This document shows positions 7,504 through 16,932 of a stretch of 64,000 nt of DNA, one piece after another; position 1 is the stretch's first letter; every line of letters begins with the position of its first letter. The translations under genes were made by a program, and so were the position numbers. Below the pieces are notes generated by a model. That model made no database searches, was not told the origin of the DNA, and saw only the letters and a program-made list of their open reading frames with translations. Source of the stretch: Nocardioides conyzicola (GTDB lineage Bacteria; Actinomycetota; Actinomycetes; Propionibacteriales; Nocardioidaceae); the NCBI RefSeq assembly GCF_039543825.1, contig NZ_BAABKM010000002.1, positions 2,140,133-2,204,132 on the forward strand, given 5' to 3'.

Positions 7504-10500
7504 TCAGAGGTCGAAGAGGGACCCGGCTCCGTGGATGTCGACGTCGGTCTTCGGCTGGTGGGCCTCGCCGCTGGACGCCGGCTTCGGCTTCTCCTCCGGA
7601 TCGGCCTCGGGCTCGGCCTCGGCCGCTGCCTCCGGCTCGGGCTCGGCGGCGGGCTCCGGCTCGGGCGATGCGCTGGGCTCGGGTGCCTCAGCGGCTACGG
7701 GCTCGTCGCTTGCGGCGGCGGTTGCCGCCGCGCTGAGAGCCGCCCCGTCGGGGACCCCGGTCGGTGCCTCGGCCTCGGGCTCTGCCTTCGCTTCCGCCTC
7801 CGGCTCCGGCTCGGGCTGGGGCTCAGCGGGTGTCTCCGGCTTCGCAGCGGGCGCGGCCGGCTCGGGGGCGGCGATGTCGAAGAGGGACCCGCTCTCCGGG
7901 ATCGAGGCGGCGGGAGCTGCGGCCGGCGCGGGCTCGGCCTTCGCCTCCGGCTCGGCAGGGGCCTCGGGCTCCGGCTCCGGCTCCGTCTCGGGCTCCGGCT
8001 CAGCGGGTGTCTCCGGCTTCGCAGCGGGCGCGGCCGGCTCGGGGGCGGCGATGTCGAAGAGGGATCCGCTCTCCGGGATCGAGGCGGCGGGAGCTGCGGC
8101 CGGCGCGGGCTCGGCCTTCGCCTCCGGCTCGGCAGGGGCCTCCGGCTCCGACTCGGGCTCAGCGGGTGTCTCCGCCTTTGCAGCGGGCGCGGCCGGCTCG
8201 GGGGCGGCGATGTCGACGAGCGACCCGCTCTCCGGGACGGCTGCGGCGGGAGCTGCCTCGGCCTTCGGCTCGGCCTTGGGCTCCGCCTCGGCCTTCGGCT
8301 CCGGCTCCGGCGAGGACTTCGCTGCGGGTGCGGCCGGCTCGTCGGCGGCGATGTCGAAGAGAGAGCCACCTCCGGAGGCAGCCTTCGACGGCTCGGGCTC
8401 GGGCTCGGTCTCGGCAGCGGTCTCGGTCTCGGGCTCGGCCACCTCCTCGGCGGGGGTGTCGAAGAGCGAGCCGCCGGACGGTGCGGGCTTCTCGACGGGT
8501 GCGTCGTCGGCAGGCGCGTCGAAGAGGGACGAGCCGCCGGAGGCCTTGGCGGCTGGGCCGGCGTCCGCGGTCTCGACCACCGTGTCCTCGGTGATGGTCT
8601 CGTCGCCGGCCTCAGGCTCGGCCTTCGTCTCGACCGCCTTCGTCTCGACCGGCTTCGTCTCGGGACTGGCACCGGGTGCGAGCTTGGTCGCCATCTCGCC
8701 CTTGATCGACGACAGCAGCATCTGCGCGACGTCGAGGATCTCGACCTCCTCGCGCGCCTCGCCGGCGGCCTGCTGGGCGGTGAGGCCGTCGGACAGCATC
8801 ACCCGGCAGAAGGGGCAGCCGACCGCGATCTGGTCGGCGCCGGTGCCGACGGCCTCCTTGGTGCGGTTGACGTTGATCCGCTCGCCGAGCTTCTCCTCCA
8901 TCCACATGCGCGCGCCACCGGCACCGCAGCAGAAGGACTTCTCGGAGTTGCGCTCCATCTCGACGAACTCGGCACCGGGCAGGATCTGGAGCAGCTCGCG
9001 CGGGGGCGTGTAGACGCCGTTGTGACGGCCGATGTAGCAGGGGTCGTGGTACGTGATCGAGCGCTTGTGCGCACCCGGGCCGTCGGCGACCGGGGTCAGC
9101 TTGCCCTCGCGCACCAGGCGGTTGAGCAGCTGCGTGTGGTGCACGACCTCGAGCTCGACGCCGAACTCCTTGTACTCGTTCTTGAGCGTGTTGAAGCAGT
9201 GCGCACAGGTCGACACGACCTTCTTGACCTTGTACTCCTTGAAGGTCTCGACGTTCTGCTGCGCGAGGCCCTGGAACACGAACTCGTTGCCGGCCCGTCG
9301 AGCCGGGTCGCCGGTGCACGTCTCGCCGTTGCCGAGCACACCGAACGAGACGCCCGCGATGTCGAGCAGCTCGGCCACGGCGCGCGTGGTCTTCTTGGCC
9401 CGATCCTCGTACGCGCCGGCGCAGCCGACCCAGAACAGCCAGTCGACCTCGTCGAGCGACTCGATCGTCTCGCCGACGACCTTCACCTCGAAGTCGAGGC
9501 CCTTCGCCCAGTCCAGGCGCGCGTTGGGCGACATGTTCCAGGGGTTGCCCTTGTTCTCCAGCCCCTTGAAGAGGCCGTTGAGCTCCGCCGGGAAGTTCGA
9601 CTCCACCAGGACCTGGTAGCGCCGCATGTCGACGATGTGGTCGACGTGCTCGATGTCGACCGGGCACTGCTGCACGCAGGCGCCGCACGACGTGCAGGAC
9701 CAGAGGACGTCCTCGTCGATGACGAAGGCGCCGTCGGTCGGGTTGTAGAACCAGTCGGCGACGTCGGTGCCCGACCCGGCAGCCGGGTCGGCGTCGGTCT
9801 TGCCGATCAGGGCGCGGGGTTCGTCGCCCTCGGCCGCGCCGGCATGGGCGTACGCCGCGTCGCGCAGCCCCATGATCATCAGCTTGGGGGACAGCGGCTT
9901 CTCGGTGTTCCAGGCCGGGCACTGCGACTGGCAGCGACCGCACTCGGTGCAGGTCGTGAAGTCGAGGATGCCCTTCCAGCTGAAGTCGTCGATCGAGCCG
10001 ACGCCGAGCGTGGCGTCCTCATCGAGGTCGTCGATGTCGTCGAGCGTGATCGCCTTGCCGTCCGACGTGAGCGGCTTGAGCGCGCCGAGCGCGGTCGTGG
10101 CGCCGTCGGTGTCGCGGCCCGTCGCCTCGCGCTTGAACCAGATGTTGAACCACGCGGTGAACCGGTGCCAGGCGACACCCATCGTGAGGTTGCGGGCGAT
10201 CACGAGCAGCCACACCATCGCGAGCACGATCTTGAACATCGCGATGCCGTAGACGATGTTCTCGAGGGTGTCGTGGCCGTCGGGGTAGAGGTTCGAGAAG
10301 GTGGCGCTCACCGGGTAGTGGAAGCGGCTGGCCTCGGGGTCGAGCTTGTACTCCGCACCCCGGATGAAGAGGATCGCCGAGCCCTCGAGCAGGGCCATCG
10401 CCTCGACGAAGTACGCCTGCCAGAAGTTCGAGCCGTAGAAGCGGCTGTCGCGGCCCTTGCGGCGCGGGTGGTTGAGCTGGCGGTAGACGATCAGGAAGAC

Positions 10501-10869
10501 GATGCCGACCGTGCTCAGCACGCCGAGCGACTCCATGACCCACTCGTAGAGGAAGAAGTGGCCGATGATCGGCAGCGCGAACTCGGGGCTGAAGAGCTGG
10601 AAGTAGCCGGTCAGCACGGAGGCGCTGAGCACGATGAACCCGGCGTACACGAACCAGTGCATGATGCCGACCCAGTGCCACTGCAGCATCCGGGTGTGGA
10701 GGAACGTCTCCTTGATCATCGTCAGGCTGCGCTTGTACGGCTGGTCGGTGCGCCCCGTCACCGACTGGCCCTGGCGCAGCACCGCCAGCATCTGGCGCAC
10801 CGCCCGGGTCAGGATGACGACGGCGACGGCCGTGATGGCGAGCGAGACGACGATGGCGAAGATCTGCAT
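7504..10869 (-). CDS. EtfD-like membrane Fe-S oxidoreductase with a long repetitive C-terminal tail
   Basis: An 1121-residue protein resembling Mycobacterium tuberculosis Rv0338c/EtfD, which passes electrons from the electron-transfer flavoprotein (fatty-acid beta-oxidation) to menaquinone. The N-terminus (1 to about 250) has several membrane helices with histidines. Two 4Fe-4S clusters follow: CTECGRCQSQCP near 305 and CTSCGACVQQCP near 393. Two CCG/heterodisulfide-reductase-type domains end with FCCGAGGARMWM near 645 and GCPFCRVML near 685. The tail from about 726 to 1121 is unusual: Ala/Pro/Glu-rich, low complexity, with seven SLFD-like motifs and DNA-level tandem repeats. The catalytic core is complete, so the protein should be functional. 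The tail is probably disordered. No etfAB is in the window. Confidence 0.9.
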   Translation of the reverse strand: MQIFAIVVSLAITAVAVVILTRAVRQMLAVLRQGQSVTGRTDQPYKRSLTMIKETFLHTRMLQWHWVGIMHWFVYAGFIVLSASVLTGYFQLFSPEFALPIIGHFFLYEWVMESLGVLSTVGIVFLIVYRQLNHPRRKGRDSRFYGSNFWQAYFVEAMALLEGSAILFIRGAEYKLDPEASRFHYPVSATFSNLYPDGHDTLENIVYGIAMFKIVLAMVWLLVIARNLTMGVAWHRFTAWFNIWFKREATGRDTDGATTALGALKPLTSDGKAITLDDIDDLDEDATLGVGSIDDFSWKGILDFTTCTECGRCQSQCPAWNTEKPLSPKLMIMGLRDAAYAHAGAAEGDEPRALIGKTDADPAAGSGTDVADWFYNPTDGAFVIDEDVLWSCTSCGACVQQCPVDIEHVDHIVDMRRYQVLVESNFPAELNGLFKGLENKGNPWNMSPNARLDWAKGLDFEVKVVGETIESLDEVDWLFWVGCAGAYEDRAKKTTRAVAELLDIAGVSFGVLGNGETCTGDPARRAGNEFVFQGLAQQNVETFKEYKVKKVVSTCAHCFNTLKNEYKEFGVELEVVHHTQLLNRLVREGKLTPVADGPGAHKRSITYHDPCYIGRHNGVYTPPRELLQILPGAEFVEMERNSEKSFCCGAGGARMWMEEKLGERINVNRTKEAVGTGADQIAVGCPFCRVMLSDGLTAQQAAGEAREEVEILDVAQMLLSSIKGEMATKLAPGASPETKPVETKAVETKAEPEAGDETITEDTVVETADAGPAAKASGGSSLFDAPADDAPVEKPAPSGGSLFDTPAEEVAEPETETAAETEPEPEPSKAASGGGSLFDIAADEPAAPAAKSSPEPEPKAEAEPKAEPKAEAAPAAAVPESGSLVDIAAPEPAAPAAKAETPAEPESEPEAPAEPEAKAEPAPAAAPAASIPESGSLFDIAAPEPAAPAAKPETPAEPEPETEPEPEPEAPAEPEAKAEPAPAAAPAASIPESGSLFDIAAPEPAAPAAKPETPAEPQPEPEPEAEAKAEPEAEAPTGVPDGAALSAAATAAASDEPVAAEAPEPSASPEPEPAAEPEPEAAAEAEPEADPEEKPKPASSGEAHQPKTDVDIHGAGSLFDL
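7822..8260. repeat. Imperfect tandem repeats in the EtfD-like tail
   Basis: Repeat units begin with CTCAGCGGGTGTCTCCG at 7822, 7999 and 8158 (plus strand), giving spacings of 177 and 159 bases, both multiples of three (59 and 53 codons). Units 1 and 2 are almost identical over about 140 bases. They encode ESGSLFDIAAPEP followed by Pro/Glu/Ala spacers of variable length. Near-identical DNA suggests recent duplication and probable length variation among strains. Confidence 0.8.
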
Positions 10870-10987
10870 GGAGCGGGACTCCCTCGACGGGCGGCAGTCG
10901 GGCGTGTGGTGCGACGCCGTACGGCGCGCCGTGAGCCTAGTTCCCCGTGCTCCTCGACGTCAGTCCCGCCTGGCGTGAGAAGAATCC

Positions 10988-10999
10988 TACCGGCAGGTA
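10988..10999. promoter_or_regulatory. Possible operator upstream of the EtfD-like gene
   Basis: TACCGGCAGGTA is palindromic except for one central base pair and lies about 120 bases upstream of the ATG at 10869. TACC/GGTA-armed sites are used by several actinobacterial TetR-type fatty-acid regulators, which would suit a beta-oxidation electron acceptor. This rests on one short site only. Confidence 0.25.
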
Positions 11000-11014
11000 A
11001 CTTCAGGGGGTGTG

Positions 11015-13438
11015 TCAGGCCCGCTTGATCGCAGCGACCTTGCCGGCCTTGGAGAACCGCACCTTCATCATCACCTTCGGGTCCGAGCCCGTCTTGGCAC
11101 AGAAGGAGTACGTCGTGCCCAGCCGCTCGTAGGGCTGGCCGACGGCCTTCATCACGGCGGTCGTCGACATCCCGCGGTGGAGGAGCCTCTCGACCTTCGC
11201 GACCCGCTTGCGCAGGCCCGGGTTGCGGCACGAGTCGGGGTCGACGCCGTCGGCCCGCTCCCACATCTGCAGGTAGGCCTCGGCGCCCCGCGCCATGTCG
11301 TCCTCGATCTTGGCGCCGTCACCCTTCTTCTGGCTGTCGGCCACCTTGGTGAGGTCCTGGATCCAGTCGGGGTAGAGGCCGTATTGGGCGACGCCGTCGG
11401 CGTTGATGTCGTAGACGCGCTGGCCGGCGTGCTGCTTGTCGACCGTCACGCCGCCGAGACCCTTGAACGGGTACGTGACGGGGTTGGCGACGTCGGTGCC
11501 GCGCGGGTCGCCCTGCGCGCCGAGGCCGTTCATGTCGGCGCCGTAGCCGATGCCCCAGTAGTAGCGCTTGTCCGCCCAGCCGATGTGCGTGCGCCACTTC
11601 TCGACGAAGCCCGTCGAGTCGCCGGCGTACGGCGTGATGAAGCCGCCCTCCTGGTAGATCCGCGGGTAGGAGTCGGGCGTCGACCACGAGTGGCTGGAGA
11701 CCACGCCGTGGTAGCCGAGGTCGTCGATCTGGTCGAGCGCGGAGGCGCGGGCCTTCACGCTCATGTGGTCGGGGTCGAAGACGATGTGCCGCTGGGCGAG
11801 CGCCTGGATCGTGTGCTTGCCGAGGGTGGTCAGGCCGCGGGAGTTGCAGTGGTGCGCGGGGCCGTAGACCGGCAGGGCCGTGTGCAGGTTGTCGAAGAGC
11901 TGGCCGATGGCCCCGAAGAGCGCGTCCTGCTGCTCAGCGGAGATCTCCGGCGCCGCGACCTGGTCGCGGTCGTGGGACTCGCCGTCGGCCGGCTCGCAGT
12001 GCCGCATGTCCCAGAAGGAGCCGGTCTCCAGGAAGTTGGCCGTGTTGACGGCGACGCCGACCGCGCCGTTGTCGCCGGCGACGCCGGACAGCGCGTTGTC
12101 GAACTTGTTGACGAGCTCGACCTGGCGCACGCCGAGCTTCTTGAGGCTGTCGAGCTGGGCGTCGATGTCGCCGATGTCGCACTGCGGCACGTCGAGCTTC
12201 ATCGTGCAGCCGAACGGGACGCTGGTCTCCATGCCCATCACCACGGCGAGCTTGCCGGCGTTGATGACCTTGCGCGCCTCGAAGGGCGTCTTGACGATCC
12301 GGTAGAAACCCTTGCCGGGCCCGCCGAACTGGGCGTCGATGTAGTCCTGCATGTCGTACATGTCCTGCGCCTCGCGGCGCACGGTGGTCATGTCGTCGCA
12401 CTTGGCGTACGCGGCGCTCTTCTTGAGCGGGTAGACCTGGCAGAGCTTGTTGTTCTCGACGAGGAGGTTGACGAAGATCCGCTGGCCGCCGCGCCAGGAC
12501 CGCTCGAGCCAGCGGTAGTAGGTGCCCTCGTGGGTCAGCGACTCCGGCGCCGGCCAGTCCTTGAACGTCGGCCAGCCGATCGGGTCGTGGTGCGCCTCGC
12601 CGGAGAGCACCGACTCCAGGACGCCGCCGTACCCGCCGGTCGTGGTGTGGTCCGGGCAGTCGACCAGGGCGTACGGCGCGCCGTACTGGTCCCACGGCTT
12701 GCCGCAGTGCGCGGCTCCACCCAGGAACTCGAAGGCCATGCCGTGGGTGTGCGCGTCGACGTACCCGCGCACCTCCTGGTACGGCGTCACGCCGGCGTGC
12801 GGGCGCCCGGAGACGTCGATCTGCGACTCGGGGTAGGCGGCGCAGCCGGTGGTGCGCGTCAGCGCGAAGGAGGACCTGCCGCCGATGGTCAGCGGCGAGC
12901 CGTGGTTGGCGAAGGTGAAGCGGTCGCCCGACCGACGCGCGGTCCACACCGTGGTCGCGCCCGGGGCGGTGGCCCTCTTGCCGCCGGCGATGACGAACGC
13001 CCGGTCGGCGTCGTAGAGCAGGTAGTCGCCCAGGTCGGTGGGCTTGAAGAAGATCGGGTCGCCGGCGAGGGAGTAGCAGCCGTTGGCCATCGCGTAGCGG
13101 TCCTGCGGGTGCTTCTTGCGGGGCCGCGTGACCGCGGCCGTCGTGAGCTTCGGGTCGGGCAGCCCGCGCTCCTTCTCGACGTACGACGCGCTCGCGGCCC
13201 GGTCGGCGGCGGTGGTCGGGTCCTTGGTCGACTTGCCGAGGTCGCCGGCCCGGGAGAGCGCGTTCTTGTCGGCCTTCATGCCGGCGAGGGCGTTCTGGGC
13301 GTAGGCGTAGCGGCCCGACAGGCTCCCCTCGCGGACCCCCGCTGGGCCGCCGAGCGCGACGGCGGTCGCCACGAGAGCGGCGGCGGTGGCCACCGCGACG
13401 ACGATGCGGCGGCTCGAACGGGTGGGCTCACTCGACAT
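11015..13438 (-). CDS. Large secreted protein with an amidohydrolase/membrane-dipeptidase-like core
   Basis: An 807-residue exported protein. A signal peptide is evident (SSRRIVVAVATAAALVATAVA, about residues 8-28). Metal-hydrolase-like landmarks follow: VDAHTHG near 231 (HxH), FDPDHMSVKA, VVSSHSW and GIGYGADMNGL, the order seen in membrane dipeptidase/M19-like barrels. Several cysteines suggest disulfides. The residues around 130-220 resemble a small beta-trefoil or carbohydrate-binding-like segment (SLAGDPIFFKPTDLGDYLLYD), but this is uncertain. The ATG at 13438 is chosen because GGAGCG precedes it; a 13-codon longer start exists. Similar actinobacterial proteins are often annotated as factor-5/8-type or hypothetical. 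Substrate unknown. Confidence 0.65.
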   Translation of the reverse strand: MSSEPTRSSRRIVVAVATAAALVATAVALGGPAGVREGSLSGRYAYAQNALAGMKADKNALSRAGDLGKSTKDPTTAADRAASASYVEKERGLPDPKLTTAAVTRPRKKHPQDRYAMANGCYSLAGDPIFFKPTDLGDYLLYDADRAFVIAGGKRATAPGATTVWTARRSGDRFTFANHGSPLTIGGRSSFALTRTTGCAAYPESQIDVSGRPHAGVTPYQEVRGYVDAHTHGMAFEFLGGAAHCGKPWDQYGAPYALVDCPDHTTTGGYGGVLESVLSGEAHHDPIGWPTFKDWPAPESLTHEGTYYRWLERSWRGGQRIFVNLLVENNKLCQVYPLKKSAAYAKCDDMTTVRREAQDMYDMQDYIDAQFGGPGKGFYRIVKTPFEARKVINAGKLAVVMGMETSVPFGCTMKLDVPQCDIGDIDAQLDSLKKLGVRQVELVNKFDNALSGVAGDNGAVGVAVNTANFLETGSFWDMRHCEPADGESHDRDQVAAPEISAEQQDALFGAIGQLFDNLHTALPVYGPAHHCNSRGLTTLGKHTIQALAQRHIVFDPDHMSVKARASALDQIDDLGYHGVVSSHSWSTPDSYPRIYQEGGFITPYAGDSTGFVEKWRTHIGWADKRYYWGIGYGADMNGLGAQGDPRGTDVANPVTYPFKGLGGVTVDKQHAGQRVYDINADGVAQYGLYPDWIQDLTKVADSQKKGDGAKIEDDMARGAEAYLQMWERADGVDPDSCRNPGLRKRVAKVERLLHRGMSTTAVMKAVGQPYERLGTTYSFCAKTGSDPKVMMKVRFSKAGKVAAIKRA

Positions 13439-13522
13439 GTGGCGCTCCTTCAGGGCTGCTGGCCACTCCAACGACACAGATGCCCCGGGGTCACCCGCCC
13501 TGAACCTGGGTCCATCGGATGT

Positions 13523-14461
13523 CTAGGGCGCCGGGCTCGCGATCGGCGTCGTGGCAGGCCGCCAGCCGAGGCCGGCCACCGCTGCCAGGATCAGCACGCC
13601 GCCGACGACCCCCGCCGGTCCGAGCCGTTCGTCGAGGAGGGCGGAGGCCAGCACGGCGGCGGTCAGCGGCTCGAGCAGGGTCGCGATGACCGCCGAGCTG
13701 CCGGGGGCGGTGCGCAGCCCGGCGTAGAAGAGCAGGTAGGCGACCGCCATCGTGAGCACGCCGAGGTAGACGAGGGTCCCCGCGACCACCGGGTCGCCCC
13801 ACGCGCCGACGTCCAGCCCGGTGACGAGCGCCAGCGGCGTCAGCGCGATAGCGCCCACGGTCGTGCTGGCGGTGGCCAGGCACAGCGGCCCGGTCGACCG
13901 GGCGAGCCCGTGGCCGACGAGCGTCGTCAGGGCGTACGCCGTACCGGAGCCGATCGACGCCAGCACGCCGGCAACCGGGTGCGGACCCCCGGCCGACCCG
14001 GCGGAGGCGCTGACGAGGACCAGGCCGACGAGGGCTGCGACGAGCACCAGGACGTCACCGGTGCCCGGTCGCCGCCGGTGCCGGACGCTCTCGACCACCG
14101 TCACGATCATCGGAGCCAGCCCGAGGCTGACCACCGTCGACACGGTGACCCCGACGGCGACGACGGCGGCGAAGTAGAGGGCCTGGTACGTCGCGGTGGC
14201 GACGCCGATCACCAGGACCCGCCCCGGGTGCCGGCGCACGAGGTCGCCCAGGGCGCCGAGCTGCCGGACGAGGCCGACCGCGACCAGCAGGGCGACCGCG
14301 CCGATCACCATCCGCCACGCGCTGATCGTGACGACGGACATCGGTTGGGCTTCTCGGATCACGTGGACCGCAAGGCCGCCGGTGCCCCACAGGACGCCGG
14401 CGAGACAGATCTGGAGCAGGCCGAGGCCCGCGCGAGGGGGTGTCGTGCTCAGCCGGTCCAC
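13523..14461 (-). CDS. EamA/DMT-family membrane transporter
   Basis: A 312-residue protein with ten hydrophobic segments arranged as two EamA repeats (about 12-145 and 160-300). LAGVLWGTGGLAVHVI opens repeat one and GSGTAYALTTLVG opens repeat two, both typical of drug/metabolite exporters. It starts at a GTG that overlaps the end of the IclR gene by 13 bases, so the two are one operon. Substrate unknown; an exporter or importer regulated by the adjacent IclR protein is likely. Confidence 0.88.
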   Translation of the reverse strand: MDRLSTTPPRAGLGLLQICLAGVLWGTGGLAVHVIREAQPMSVVTISAWRMVIGAVALLVAVGLVRQLGALGDLVRRHPGRVLVIGVATATYQALYFAAVVAVGVTVSTVVSLGLAPMIVTVVESVRHRRRPGTGDVLVLVAALVGLVLVSASAGSAGGPHPVAGVLASIGSGTAYALTTLVGHGLARSTGPLCLATASTTVGAIALTPLALVTGLDVGAWGDPVVAGTLVYLGVLTMAVAYLLFYAGLRTAPGSSAVIATLLEPLTAAVLASALLDERLGPAGVVGGVLILAAVAGLGWRPATTPIASPAP

Positions 14462-15210
14462 CCGCCGATCCGACGCGTGATGCTGGTCGCCGTGGCGGTG
14501 ACGTCGGCGGCCAGGGCGGCAGCGTCCGGGCCATCGTCGGTGTCGGGGTAGGTGACGGCCACGGCGGCCACCGGGTGCTGGTTGTGGTCGGCCACCGCGA
14601 CGGCGACGCTGGACAGCCCCGGCGTCACCTCGCCGTCCTCGACGGCGTACCCGCGCTGGCGGGTGTCGGTCAGCAGCCGCCGCAGCGCGCTCAGCGTGCT
14701 CGGCCCGAGCCCGTGCCGGTCGACGAAGTCCGACGGCTGCGAGTAGAGCGCGCGCACCTGGGGTGCGGGCAGCTGGGCGAGGATCGCGCGGCCGCTCGCG
14801 GTCAGCTGCGCCGGCAGGCGTACGCCGACGTCGGTGACGAGCGGCGGCCGGCCGGGCGCCCGCTCCTCCACGACGTACAGCACCTCACGCCCGTGCAGGA
14901 CGGCCAGGTGGGCGGACTGCCCGAGCCGGTCGACGAGCGCGGCCAACGGTCGTCGGGCCAGTCGTTGCAAGGGCTCCTGGCGCGCGTAGCCGCTGCCGAG
15001 CTCGAACGCCGCGAGCCCGAGACCGTAGCGGTGCTCCTCGGCGAGGTGCACCACGAAGCCTTCCTCGATCATGGCGTTGAGCAGGTGGTACGTCGTGCTC
15101 CGGGGCAGGTCGCAGGCGCGCATGATCCGGTCGAGCGGCACCGGGTCGGGCTGGCCGGCCAGGAACCGCAGCACCCGCATCGCGCGCGTCGCTGCGGGCA
15201 CCTGGCTCAT
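14449..15210 (-). CDS. IclR-family transcriptional regulator
   Basis: A 253-residue regulator. The N-terminal winged helix (about 5-70) includes LDRIMRACDLPRSTTYHLLNAMIEEGFV, characteristic of IclR. The C-terminal effector domain (about 80-250) includes LTASGRAILAQLP and RGYAVEDGEVTPGLSSVAVAV, the conserved effector-pocket block. It is the first gene of an operon with the EamA transporter. The ligand is unknown. It lies 3.2 kb from hutH, but no link to histidine catabolism is shown. Confidence 0.93.
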   Translation of the reverse strand: MSQVPAATRAMRVLRFLAGQPDPVPLDRIMRACDLPRSTTYHLLNAMIEEGFVVHLAEEHRYGLGLAAFELGSGYARQEPLQRLARRPLAALVDRLGQSAHLAVLHGREVLYVVEERAPGRPPLVTDVGVRLPAQLTASGRAILAQLPAPQVRALYSQPSDFVDRHGLGPSTLSALRRLLTDTRQRGYAVEDGEVTPGLSSVAVAVADHNQHPVAAVAVTYPDTDDGPDAAALAADVTATATSITRRIGGWTG

Positions 15211-15239
15211 GCCCGAAGGCTACGGCCAGACGGGCGGTC

Positions 15240-15605
15240 CTACAGCGTGCGACCACCCGCATCGCCGGGCTGGTAGCCGTCGGCGCGGTGGTCGACGTCC
15301 GGGTCGATCGCGTCGGCCTGGCGCAGCACGTCCTCGTGGCGCGCCTGGTCCATCTCGAGCTGGCGCTGCGCCTCGGCGGCCTCCTGCTCGACGCGCTCGG
15401 CCTCCGCGCGGGCGAGGTCGGCGCGGGCGGCGGCCTCGGCGGCCTGCTGGCCCGACTGGTCGATCTCCGTGCGGTGGACGTCGGCCTCGGACCGGATCTC
15501 GGCCGCGACCTGACGGTGCTTGGTCTGCCGGCGCCGGCTGGCCAGGTAGGCCACGACTGCGATCAGCAGCACGATGACGACGACAGCGATGATGAGGTAG
15601 GTCAT
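15240..15605 (-). CDS. Membrane-anchored coiled-coil protein
   Basis: A 121-residue protein. One membrane segment lies at the extreme N-terminus (TYLIIAVVVIVLLIAVVAYL, residues 2-21), followed by a basic stop-transfer RRRQTKHR and a long Ala/Glu/Gln/Arg-rich coiled coil (about 35-100), then an acidic Asp/Gly tail. This N-anchor, cytoplasmic-coil design is common in actinobacterial small envelope proteins of unknown role. I prefer the ATG at 15605, right before the hydrophobic segment; a GTG at 15638 would add 11 residues. Confidence 0.7.
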   Translation of the reverse strand: MTYLIIAVVVIVLLIAVVAYLASRRRQTKHRQVAAEIRSEADVHRTEIDQSGQQAAEAAARADLARAEAERVEQEAAEAQRQLEMDQARHEDVLRQADAIDPDVDHRADGYQPGDAGGRTL

Positions 15606-15641
15606 ACCCCGGCTGGTACCCGACGGACGCGGAAGCACTCC

Positions 15642-16847
15642 TCAGGACAGCGCGCGCTCCTCGCGCACCGGGATCAGCGGCACCGCCACCAGGGGGAAGA
15701 GGGCGCCGAGCGCGAACGCGGCGGCGTACCCCCACTGCCCGATCGCGAGCCCGGCGAGCGGGGGTACGGCGGAGGCCGCGAGGAACTGGGCCGTGTTCTG
15801 CACCCCGAGCGCCCGGCCGGACCAGAACGGCCCGGACCGCTCGGCCACGGCGGTGAACGCCAGGCCGTTGTCGGCCACGGTGACCAGCGTCGCCACCACG
15901 ACCAGGAGCACGGCGACGGCCAGGTCGAGGGCCGCGGTCAGGCCGAGCAGCGCCATCGTGGCGGCCGCGGCGAGGGCCACCCAGCGCAGGGGCCGCATCC
16001 GGGCGCCGACGACGTCGGAGAGGTGGCCCGCCCCGATCCGGCCGAGGGCTCCGGCGACCTGCGCGACCGCGACGATCGCGCCCGCTGCGGCCGGTGACCA
16101 GTCGCGGTCGGTCACCAGCCACACCAGCGCGAACGACCAGACCAGGAACTGCGGGACGACCAGCAGCACCGAGACGCCGTGGATCCGGGCCAGGTAGGAG
16201 TCCTGGCGGTACGGGTTGACGACGGCGGTGCCCGCGCGACGCTCGGGACGCGGGGGGTCCACGACGACGGCCGCGACGAGGACGGCTGCGAGGGCGCAGG
16301 CGACCGTCGGCACCCACAGCGCCGCGTGGACGCCGTGCGCGGAGGCGATGACGGCGATCGAGATCGCGGCGACGCCGACGCCGACCGGCTGCGCCATCTG
16401 GCGGATGCCCATCGCCAGGCCGCGTCGCTCGGGCGGGAACCAGCCGACGACCACGCGGCCGCTGGCGGCGTTGGTGCTGGCCGCCGCGGCGCCGGCGAGG
16501 AAGAGGGTGACGACGAGCAGGGCCAGACCGCCGGTCAGCGCGGCGGCGACGCCGAAGGCGACGGTCGCCGACAGCCCGACGAGCAGCACGAACCGCTCCC
16601 CCCGACGGTCGGTGACCCAGCCCCAGGCGACCAGGGTCAGCATCACGCCGATCGTCGGCGCGGCCGCGACCAGGCCCGCCCTCGCGAGGCTCAGGCCGCC
16701 CTGCTCGTGCAGCGTCGGGATCAGGAACGCGGGTCCGTGCATCATCACGGCGGCCGCCGCCTGCGCGAGCGTGCTGGCGGCGAGCATCGTCCACCGCCGT
16801 GCGGTGGAGACGCTGCGGGCCGGCGCGGCCTGTTGACGGAGGGACAC
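15642..16847 (-). CDS. MFS transporter (12-helix, NarK/OFA-like)
   Basis: A major facilitator superfamily protein of about 401 residues with twelve hydrophobic segments. The loop 2-3 motif is visible as GWVTDRRGERF near 72. GRVVVGWFPPERRGLAMGIRQ near 127 resembles the helix-4/5 loop of CP-family and OFA-type carriers. The GTG at 16847, with GAGGG upstream, gives a normal N-terminus; an upstream in-frame extension to 16967 adds unfitting sequence. Substrate is unknown. It is followed in the same direction by the coiled-coil protein, 36 bases downstream. Confidence 0.88.
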   Translation of the reverse strand: MSLRQQAAPARSVSTARRWTMLAASTLAQAAAAVMMHGPAFLIPTLHEQGGLSLARAGLVAAAPTIGVMLTLVAWGWVTDRRGERFVLLVGLSATVAFGVAAALTGGLALLVVTLFLAGAAAASTNAASGRVVVGWFPPERRGLAMGIRQMAQPVGVGVAAISIAVIASAHGVHAALWVPTVACALAAVLVAAVVVDPPRPERRAGTAVVNPYRQDSYLARIHGVSVLLVVPQFLVWSFALVWLVTDRDWSPAAAGAIVAVAQVAGALGRIGAGHLSDVVGARMRPLRWVALAAAATMALLGLTAALDLAVAVLLVVVATLVTVADNGLAFTAVAERSGPFWSGRALGVQNTAQFLAASAVPPLAGLAIGQWGYAAAFALGALFPLVAVPLIPVREERALS

Positions 16848-16932
16848 GCCCTCAGTCAACGCCGCGCCGGCCCTCAGGTCGTCGTACGTCTTGCAGGGTG
16901 GCCTGTGAGATGGCCGACCCAGTGGCTGCCGG

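Noticed and set aside
7504..8690. SLFD motifs as DNA sliding-clamp binding motifs
   Set aside because: Clamp motifs need a glutamine two or three residues before LF; here Gly/Ser precede, and the protein is a membrane oxidoreductase.
7471..11028. Long open frame on the plus strand opposite the EtfD-like gene
   Set aside because: It is a codon-bias shadow: composition is Leu/Arg/Gly low complexity, and the minus strand encodes intact Fe-S motifs.
11012..14551. Open frame of over 1100 codons on the plus strand
   Set aside because: It runs antisense across three recognisable minus-strand genes (secreted hydrolase, EamA, IclR boundary) and shows no domain.
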